From: Spirochaetaceae bacterium
GTDB lineage: Bacteria; Spirochaetota; Spirochaetia; Treponematales; Breznakiellaceae
DNA length: 64,000 nucleotides
Direction of reading: 5' to 3'
Assembly: GCA_031278215.1 (NCBI GenBank)
Contig: JAITKV010000011.1
Span: forward strand, 58,063-122,062
This document shows positions 58,473 to 64,000 of this stretch, in pieces. The position numbers were made by a program, and so were the translations under genes. The notes under the pieces were generated by a model. The model did no database searches, was not told where the DNA came from, and saw only the letters and a program-made list of their open reading frames with translations. How positions within the stretch are numbered: the first letter of the stretch is position 1; each line of letters starts with the position of its first letter.

Positions 58473-60479
58473 TTAACGCCCGTACAGATCGCCGATGTCT
58501 TCCAGCCTGGTCCGGCGCAGGGCCGGTATATCCACGGTAAAAGAAGCTTCCCCGGCGGGGCTTTGTTCTTCCCCCGATCCACCCCGGCGCAGGGCCCGTA
58601 CCTGCCAGCGGAACCGGCCGTTGCTTAGGATCGACAGATCGCTAAGAAGGTACGAGGGCGTTTTAGGCCGGACAGAAAGGATCTCCCGGCCCTCGGCGGA
58701 AAGAAGGACAAAGGTATAGCCCTCCGCCCCGTCCACCGCCGTCCAGCTAAAGGAAATGCCGTCGATGCCCCGCAGCCTGTCCGCGTCAAAAAGAAAATTG
58801 TCCGCGGGGGCGCCGGGGCGGGGGGCGGGAAGGGACCGGGAACGGGAAACGGCTGCCTGCGGGGGCGCCGTTTCGGCGGGCCTGCGTCTTAGCTCAAAGG
58901 ATACCACCGCGGGAAGGCTTTCCTGCCGGGTGGACTCCGGGGTCTGGCCGGAAAAGGCCTGGACGGTCCAGCGGTACGGGCCGTCTTCGTACGCGGCCAG
59001 GGAGACGGCGGCGGAGGTTCCGGTAAGGGTTTCGGAACGCAGGAGCCGGCCGCCGCTTTGCCCCTGGTAAAAGCGGAACTCGTAATAGGCGGCGCCGTCC
59101 ACGGGCTGCCAGCGGAAGACCGCTTGGTCCTGTCCGGCGCCCGGGGGGCTGCCGACGGGGGCGGGGAAGGGAAGGGAAGCGGCCACGGTAAGACGCCGCG
59201 GAGGGGAGTTCTGACCCCCGGCGGAAACCCGCCAGTACCAGCCGCCGGGGGCAAGGCGGCGGATCTGCCATGTTTTGCCGGACACCCTTTCGTCCACTTC
59301 CAGCCGGGCAAAGTCTTCCGCGGCGCTTACCTGAAACCGCGCCTCCCTTACCGGGGCTTTCCAGGTAAAACGCAGGTCGGGCACGAGGGCCTCCGCGACG
59401 GTGTACCCCGCGGGGGGAAAGGTCGCCCGCAGGGAGGCGTCTTCCGGCGGGGGGCTAAAGGCCGCGGGGGGCGGAGGCAGGGGCCCTTCCTCCACCAGGA
59501 AAGAGCCCCGGGTTCCCGCCGGGGAAGGGCCCTGGTACACGGGGCTTATCCGCCAGTACCAAAGACCCGGCCGGGGAACGGATGCGGAGACGCTGGTTAC
59601 CCTGGTTTGCAGGCTTAGGGCGGGATTTTCCATGGCCGGATTATCCGCCGCTTCCAGAATATAATACGCGGGAGGAGGCTCGTTTCCGGCGGGGCCGCTC
59701 CAGCGAAAGCGGATCTCCGGCAGCCGGTTTTGATACCGGAGGACTTCTCTTTCTCCGGGGCTAAAGAGAATTGGCGGCGAAAGATTCGCCGGCGGCGAAA
59801 AGTTCGCCGGCGGCGAAAAGTTCGGCCCGGTGGAACCGGGAAGCTCCGGCCCGGCGCGCCCCGGCCCGCCGGAAGCGGCCGCGCCGGTGGAAAGGGAAAA
59901 GCCCTCCCCGGCGGAGGCTTCGCGGCTGCCGCCGGCGAATCTTTCGCCGCCGGCGCCCGATACGCTCGCGGTTCCTTCATCCACCCGGACCTGTAACAGC
60001 TCCGCGTCCGCGCCGGCCGTTACCCGGCCCCCGGAATTCACCCGCACGCTGTTTTTACCGGAGACAATCAGCACATCCGTGTCCCGGGCGTTGATGTTTA
60101 CCACGCCGCCGCTGATTTCCACCTGGGGCGTGTTGTCTTCAATTACAATATGGACCAGGCTGTTTTCCGCAACCTCGATGACGCTGCCGGAAGAAAAATT
60201 GACGGCGGCCGCGGAAAGCTCCCCGGTGCGGATATAGTCCCCCGAATAGACGGGGCTGTCCTGCTTAAGCCTGTCCCACAGGACCCGGTCGGCAAAGCGG
60301 CGCTGGGCCGCGCGGCGTTTCCAGTTTACCGTTCCCATGGGCTCTTCGTTGTACCGGCGAAGGGAGCGGTTAAGGTCTATCTGGAAGCATGCAAAACAAA
60401 GCGCCGCGCCGGCCAGGCAGAGCAGGACGGCCAGAAAGTCGGCCCGTTCAGCCGATCTTGTATTTTTTTTCTTCGCCAC
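58473..60479 (-). CDS. FecR-domain protein with fibronectin-like repeats
   Basis: A 668-residue protein with a membrane anchor at residues 15-33. A FecR-type beta domain (about 85-165: GDYIRTGELSAAAVNFSSGSVIEVAENSLVHIV, then VNINARDTDVLIVSGKNSVRVNSGG) is followed by a Gly/Ala/Pro linker that has PPANFS repeats. Four or five FnIII-like modules with YYWRI, WYWRV, YRWTVQAF and FRWQVRAL end-strands follow. The GTG start at 60479 overlaps the cyclase gene by 32 bases. The FecR domain suggests a signal or ligand-sensing scaffold; no sigma factor is next to it. Probably periplasmic. Confidence 0.85.
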   Translation of the reverse strand: MAKKKNTRSAERADFLAVLLCLAGAALCFACFQIDLNRSLRRYNEEPMGTVNWKRRAAQRRFADRVLWDRLKQDSPVYSGDYIRTGELSAAAVNFSSGSVIEVAENSLVHIVIEDNTPQVEISGGVVNINARDTDVLIVSGKNSVRVNSGGRVTAGADAELLQVRVDEGTASVSGAGGERFAGGSREASAGEGFSLSTGAAASGGPGRAGPELPGSTGPNFSPPANFSPPANLSPPILFSPGEREVLRYQNRLPEIRFRWSGPAGNEPPPAYYILEAADNPAMENPALSLQTRVTSVSASVPRPGLWYWRISPVYQGPSPAGTRGSFLVEEGPLPPPPAAFSPPPEDASLRATFPPAGYTVAEALVPDLRFTWKAPVREARFQVSAAEDFARLEVDERVSGKTWQIRRLAPGGWYWRVSAGGQNSPPRRLTVAASLPFPAPVGSPPGAGQDQAVFRWQPVDGAAYYEFRFYQGQSGGRLLRSETLTGTSAAVSLAAYEDGPYRWTVQAFSGQTPESTRQESLPAVVSFELRRRPAETAPPQAAVSRSRSLPAPRPGAPADNFLFDADRLRGIDGISFSWTAVDGAEGYTFVLLSAEGREILSVRPKTPSYLLSDLSILSNGRFRWQVRALRRGGSGEEQSPAGEASFTVDIPALRRTRLEDIGDLYGR
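59773..59826. repeat. 18-bp tandem repeats in the FecR gene with a distant inverted copy
   Basis: Three units of GGCGGCGAAAAGTTCGCC type (first unit GGCGGCGAAAGATTCGCC) encode PPANFS. The first unit recurs exactly, inverted, at 59934-59951 in the same gene, where it is read as ERFAGG. Confidence 0.85.
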
Positions 60480-62322
60480 TAAGATCCACCTTTTGTAAAT
60501 CCGGGGCGCTAAGCCCCAGCAGGGTTCGCAGTTCTTTCAGGTTCGCCGGACGGGCCAGTTTGCCGGTTTGGGGTTTTAGATTGACGACGGCGAACATACG
60601 CACGGGTTTTTCCTTGCCCTTGACGGAAACCGGCGCCATTTCTTCTACTATAAGGACCGATTTCAGGAGCCCCCAGGTGTCTTCGGTGATAAGAATGTCC
60701 GTGTGGAAGGGCTTGTTAAGGGCTTCGGTGCGGCTGGCAAGGTTTACCGTGTCGCCGATAACCGTGTACTCCATGCGCTGGCTGGAGCCGATCTGCCCCG
60801 CCACCACGTTGCCGGTGTTGATTCCGCAGCCGATGCGGATCAGGGGCTTTCTTGGGCCCCCCCGGTCTTTGTTGAATTCCCTTAAGGAGTTCCTCATCAT
60901 CAGGGCGGCCTTGACGCAGTTGAACGCGTCCCTCGCGGGGCTTCCCGCGGAAACCGGCGCCCCCCACACCGCCATTACCGCGTCGCCGATAAACTTGTCC
61001 ACCACGCCGCCGGTCTTGTCTACGCAGTCCACCATGCGCGTCATGTAGTCGTTCAGGAACTCCACCACCTCCTGGGGTTCCAGCTTTTCCGAAATTTCGG
61101 TAAAGGCGCGTATGTCGGAAAAAAACACCGTTACCTGTTTGGTTTCGCCGCCCAGGCTAAGTTCGCCCCGCAGGGCCCTTTCCGCGATTTCCCTGTTGGT
61201 AAAACGGCCAAAGGTCTCTTTAAGCCGTTCCCGCTCCGCCAGGCCCCGGCCCATGGACACGAAGCTGCGGGTCAAAAGCCCCAGTTCGTCGCGGGTTTTG
61301 GCTTCGAGCTTTACTTCAAATTCCCCGTTTTCGATGCGCCCCGCCGCGGCGGCAAGGTTTTTTAAGGGGACGCTCAGGGTCTTCGAGAAAAACCAGATGC
61401 ACAGCACCCCCAGGAACAGCACCACCCCGGTAAGAAAAACGTTGCGCCGGGTGGTGGCGGCGACTCCCTCAAGGACCACCGCCTCTTCCACGGAGGTAAT
61501 TACCGCGACGTTGGCCAGGGTCAGCTTCTGGAAGGCCCCGAACCGGCGGGCGCCGCCGGCGCCGGTATAGAGGGTCTGGAAGCGGCGATCCGGGCTTTCC
61601 CGGACGATTTTGTCAAAGGGATCGTCCTTAAAACTTTCTCCGGCCCGGAGCAGGGAGGGGTCGGGGTGGACCAGGATGTCTCCGTCGTCGTTTATCATAA
61701 GGGAAACATTGCCGCCTTCGCCGAAGGTTTCCGCCAGCGAATCGGAGCCGAAGAAAATCACCGCCCCGGTTTCGCCCCCCCGGGGCCGGGGGCAGTACAT
61801 GGCCAGAACGGGGACGCCGAAGGCCGGCGACGCGTTAAGGAGCACCAGTTCCCCCCTGGCGCAGCGGGAGGCCGCATCGGGCCGGGAAGCGGCAAACGCG
61901 GCGGCCGCGGAACTGTCCAGTTCGGCGGCGGCGAAAAACTGTTCGTTTACCAGGGTCCGGGAAAAGCCCCCTTCGTCCAGAAGGCCGATAAAGGCAAGGT
62001 CCGGGTTACGTTCAAAAAAGAAATCCGTGGTTTGGGCGGCCACCCCGCCGGGAACCCCTTCCAGCGCGTCCAGGGTATCCAGCAGGGCCAGGGTGTTGGA
62101 GCGCGTCATGGACAGAAGCAGTTCCGCCTCCGATGCGGAACGGCGGTTTACGCTAAAGTTGTTTTCTTCCGCGGTAACCCGCACGTCCGCTCCCACCATT
62201 ACCGACACCAGGACGGTGATGGCCCCCAGAGACAGGAGGAGCAGAATCGAGATAATCGTGATAAGCTTAAACCCTATGGAAAAGCGGACTGCGGATTTTT
62301 GCGCCGCGTCGGTGTTTGTCAT
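60448..62322 (-). CDS. Transmembrane class III adenylate cyclase with HAMP domain
   Basis: A 624-residue receptor cyclase. TM1 near residues 20-45 (LITIISILLLLSLGAITVLVSVMVG), a periplasmic sensor region (about 46-300) with Cache-like features, TM2 (VFLTGVVLFLGVLCIWFF), a HAMP segment (LSVPLKNLAAAAGRIENGEFEVKLEAKTRDELGLLTRSF), and the cyclase domain: VTVFFSDIRAFTEISEKL (metal Asp), VDKFIGDAVMAVWGAP (Lys and second Asp) and RIGCGINTGNVVAGQIGSSQRMEYTVIGDTVNLASR. All residues needed for ATP cyclisation are visible. The start at 62322 has GGAGGAGGAA upstream. It would turn a periplasmic cue into cAMP. Confidence 0.94.
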   Translation of the reverse strand: MTNTDAAQKSAVRFSIGFKLITIISILLLLSLGAITVLVSVMVGADVRVTAEENNFSVNRRSASEAELLLSMTRSNTLALLDTLDALEGVPGGVAAQTTDFFFERNPDLAFIGLLDEGGFSRTLVNEQFFAAAELDSSAAAAFAASRPDAASRCARGELVLLNASPAFGVPVLAMYCPRPRGGETGAVIFFGSDSLAETFGEGGNVSLMINDDGDILVHPDPSLLRAGESFKDDPFDKIVRESPDRRFQTLYTGAGGARRFGAFQKLTLANVAVITSVEEAVVLEGVAATTRRNVFLTGVVLFLGVLCIWFFSKTLSVPLKNLAAAAGRIENGEFEVKLEAKTRDELGLLTRSFVSMGRGLAERERLKETFGRFTNREIAERALRGELSLGGETKQVTVFFSDIRAFTEISEKLEPQEVVEFLNDYMTRMVDCVDKTGGVVDKFIGDAVMAVWGAPVSAGSPARDAFNCVKAALMMRNSLREFNKDRGGPRKPLIRIGCGINTGNVVAGQIGSSQRMEYTVIGDTVNLASRTEALNKPFHTDILITEDTWGLLKSVLIVEEMAPVSVKGKEKPVRMFAVVNLKPQTGKLARPANLKELRTLLGLSAPDLQKVDLSGEEKKYKIG

Positions 62323-62771
62323 GGATTCTATTCCTCCTCCGGTTTCATATTCTACCCTACGCGCCGCCGCACGGGGGAGGGTACTACAGTACAATATGAA
62401 TAATTTCGGTATATTTTCATACGATTTCCTCCTTAAACAAACAAACGAAGAACAGTATACCGGAACGGCGGACACAACGCAAGGGTATATTTTCATGCGA
62501 TTTCCTGCGGCGGCCATCCCCCTGTACAATCAGGATTATGATGATGAGGGCAATCCGCCCCGGGAATGGTTTATACACAGGTGGGTTTTTAGGCGCCCTA
62601 AAAAACCGTATCAAAAATAGTTGACTCCGGGCCCGGAAAGCTATATATTACTATTATTGTCAGAAATACCGGCATAGTGTGTCCTCGTTTCAAGACTTAA
62701 AGATACCCATTCCCGCGTAACGTTAAATTCTGTACAAGACCGCAATCTTAGGTTGCATTTCAGGAGAAAGT
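62323..62771. other. 449-base region between divergent cyclase and chemotaxis genes
   Basis: It contains a 22-bp direct repeat (GTATATTTTCATACGATTTC plus CT at 62409-62430 and, with one change, at 62485-62506; period 76), and the promoter at 62621-62649. The short ORFs here are shadows. No RNA gene is recognised. Confidence 0.7.
62621..62649 (+). promoter_or_regulatory. Promoter of the chemotaxis receptor gene
   Basis: TTGACT then 17 bases then TATATT, about 120 bases upstream of the ATG at 62772. The gene has CAGGAG as its ribosome-binding site. Confidence 0.65.
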
Positions 62772-64000
62772 ATGAAGATAGGTACAAAACTCATCATGGT
62801 AATTGTCACCCTAGCCCTTGCCGGAACCGGGGCGCTGACAGGAACCATTTTGCATCTCGCGCAGAAACAGGTAAAAACGCTTATCACCAGTGAGATTACT
62901 AATCTGGCCAATGAAAGCGCCAGTGAAATTCAGGTCTGGCTGGAAGTTTATATGGATATGGCCAGGACAATCAGTCAGGTTATGTCAAAATATGAAGAGG
63001 TAAACCGGGACGACCGGCGTTCGCTGTTTAACATGATGCTCAAAACTCTTGTTGAGGAAAACCCTGAAATTATCGCCGCCTTCAGCGCCTGGGAACCCAA
63101 TGCCCTGGACGGACGGGACGGCGAATTCGCCAACAGCGCCGAATCGGACAGTACCGGCAGATTTATCCCTTACTGGGTACGGTACGGCGACGCCATAAAA
63201 CCGGAACCCTTGGAGGATTATGAGGTTCCGGGTACGGGGGATTACTTCCTTCTGCCCAAGCAGACCGGTAATGAAGTTCTTATCGAGCCTTTCCCCTATA
63301 CCCTCAACGGCCGGGAAATTCTTTTGGTTACCCCAAGCGTGCCGATCAAAAATAAGGGCCGTTTTACAGGCACGATAAGCATTGATATTGACACGGACGC
63401 CATTCAAAAAAGGCTGGAACAAATAAAACCCTATGACGGAAGCGTGGCGGTTGTGTACAGCCACGGGGGGCTTGTCAGCGGCCATTTTGATCCGGGGCGG
63501 AACGGAAAACCAATGATGGAAACGGAACAGGACCTTGCCGGCCCGTATCTGGAACCCCTGCGGGAAGCCGTACAAAAAGGACAGATGTTCAGCTTCAGCA
63601 ATTATGTTCCCGGGCTAAAAGAAAATATGTTTTTTGTGAATGTTCCCCTGCACGTGGGAAGAACCACGGCCCCCTGGTCGCTTATGCTGGGCATCCCGAG
63701 CGAAGTTATCTCCGCGCCGGTTTACCGCATGCTTGTCTTCGGCGTCGTCATTGCCGTGTTAATGCTCTTCTTCATGTCGGCGGGCGCCTTCCTTTTGTCC
63801 AAAGCCATCAGCAATCCCCTTAAACGAATGGTAACGATCCTGGGCGATATAGGAGAAGGAGATTTGACCAAACGGCTGGACGCCCGCAGCAAAGACGAGA
63901 TTGGGGATATGACCCGTTCTTTTAACAATACCCTGGATAAAATCAGAAACCTTATTTTGATAATCCGGGAAAAAGCCCGGTCCCTTTCCAAAACCGGAAC
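62772..64000 (+). CDS. Methyl-accepting chemotaxis protein, C-terminus cut by window edge
   Basis: An open frame without stop to the window end, about 409 residues visible, so absent from the ORF track. TM1 is at residues 6-28 (IMVIVTLALAGTGALTGTIL). A periplasmic dCache-like domain (about 35-310) shows AFSAWEPNALDG, FIPYWVRYGD, YFLLPKQTGNEVLIEPFPYTLNG, RFTGTISIDID. TM2 follows (MLVFGVVIAVLMLFFMSAGAFLL), then a HAMP domain (NPLKRMVTILGDIGEGDLTKRLDARSKDEIGDMTRSFN). The signalling hairpin lies beyond the edge. dCache receptors bind small ligands such as amino acids. Codon use is less GC-rich than in neighbouring genes. Confidence 0.92.
   Translation, partial: MKIGTKLIMVIVTLALAGTGALTGTILHLAQKQVKTLITSEITNLANESASEIQVWLEVYMDMARTISQVMSKYEEVNRDDRRSLFNMMLKTLVEENPEIIAAFSAWEPNALDGRDGEFANSAESDSTGRFIPYWVRYGDAIKPEPLEDYEVPGTGDYFLLPKQTGNEVLIEPFPYTLNGREILLVTPSVPIKNKGRFTGTISIDIDTDAIQKRLEQIKPYDGSVAVVYSHGGLVSGHFDPGRNGKPMMETEQDLAGPYLEPLREAVQKGQMFSFSNYVPGLKENMFFVNVPLHVGRTTAPWSLMLGIPSEVISAPVYRMLVFGVVIAVLMLFFMSAGAFLLSKAISNPLKRMVTILGDIGEGDLTKRLDARSKDEIGDMTRSFNNTLDKIRNLILIIREKARSLSKTG

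Noticed and set aside
62323-62529. Longer N-terminus of the adenylate cyclase in the ORF track
   Set aside because: It has no family resemblance and includes the direct-repeat region; a strong RBS precedes the ATG at 62322.
62660-62771. Sigma-28 promoter for the chemotaxis gene
   Set aside because: No TAAA-N15-GCCGATAA-like pair with acceptable match is visible; the TTGACT/TATATT pair further upstream is better.

Overview
The window looks like a chromosomal segment from a GC-rich spirochaete of the Treponema lineage, possibly a termite-gut type treponeme. The supporting markers are a periplasmic flagellar sheath protein FlaA, a riboflavin uptake operon matching RfuABCD of Treponema pallidum, a spiro-SPASM protein, a P-loop/Asp23 fusion protein, GGXYV-type beta-helix surface lipoproteins and a spirochaete-style PcnB. 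Species cannot be decided from the sequence alone. No phage, plasmid, insertion sequence, CRISPR array or rRNA operon is visible. One tRNA (Glu-UUC), the small SRP RNA and an FMN riboswitch are present.

Layout. 1-8.4 kb: mixed housekeeping genes (cut-off beta-propeller protein, rRNA m5U methyltransferase, hydrolase, PcnB, TPR protein, P-loop/Asp23 protein, pseudouridine synthase, DUF212 membrane protein). 8.5-12.5 kb: a compact rnfC-D-G-E-A cluster that has lost most hallmark redox motifs and has no rnfB. 12.6-18.0 kb: a GH57-like protein, metG and a FemAB-type transferase. 18.0-21.3 kb: SRP RNA and the minus-strand proA-proB-proC operon. 21.3-28.3 kb: DEAD-box helicase, PadR/HAAS pair, groEL, a Gfo/Idh/MocA dehydrogenase and RNase HI. 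28.4-33.4 kb: FMN riboswitch and rfuABCD. 33.4-36.1 kb: TPR protein, acyltransferase and glycosyltransferase on the minus strand. 36.2-38.9 kb: histidine kinase and NtrC-type regulator. 39-41.5 kb: GPH-type symporter and a secreted metallo-beta-lactamase-fold hydrolase.

41.7-50.4 kb holds an HTH regulator followed by six genes whose ends overlap: spiro-SPASM radical-SAM-like protein, GT-like protein, SpsF-like nucleotidyltransferase, PseG-methyltransferase fusion, ATP-grasp ligase and cell-wall amidase. A GerMN protein and flaA follow. This is the strongest candidate for an undescribed surface or flagellar glycan or peptide modification system. 51.8-54.9 kb: RelA/SpoT-TPR fusion, outer-membrane barrel, tRNA-Glu and a small lipoprotein. 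55.0-62.3 kb: a minus-strand set encoding a sensor adenylate cyclase, a FecR-domain protein, two beta-helix lipoproteins and a barrel-like protein, apparently a signalling and cell-surface module. The window ends inside a methyl-accepting chemotaxis protein.

A second theme is DNA-level repeats. Short GC-rich minisatellites sharing a GGCGCCGCC core lie between genes and also inside conserved housekeeping genes, where the same 15-mer is read in different frames. Other short dispersed elements abut stop codons.
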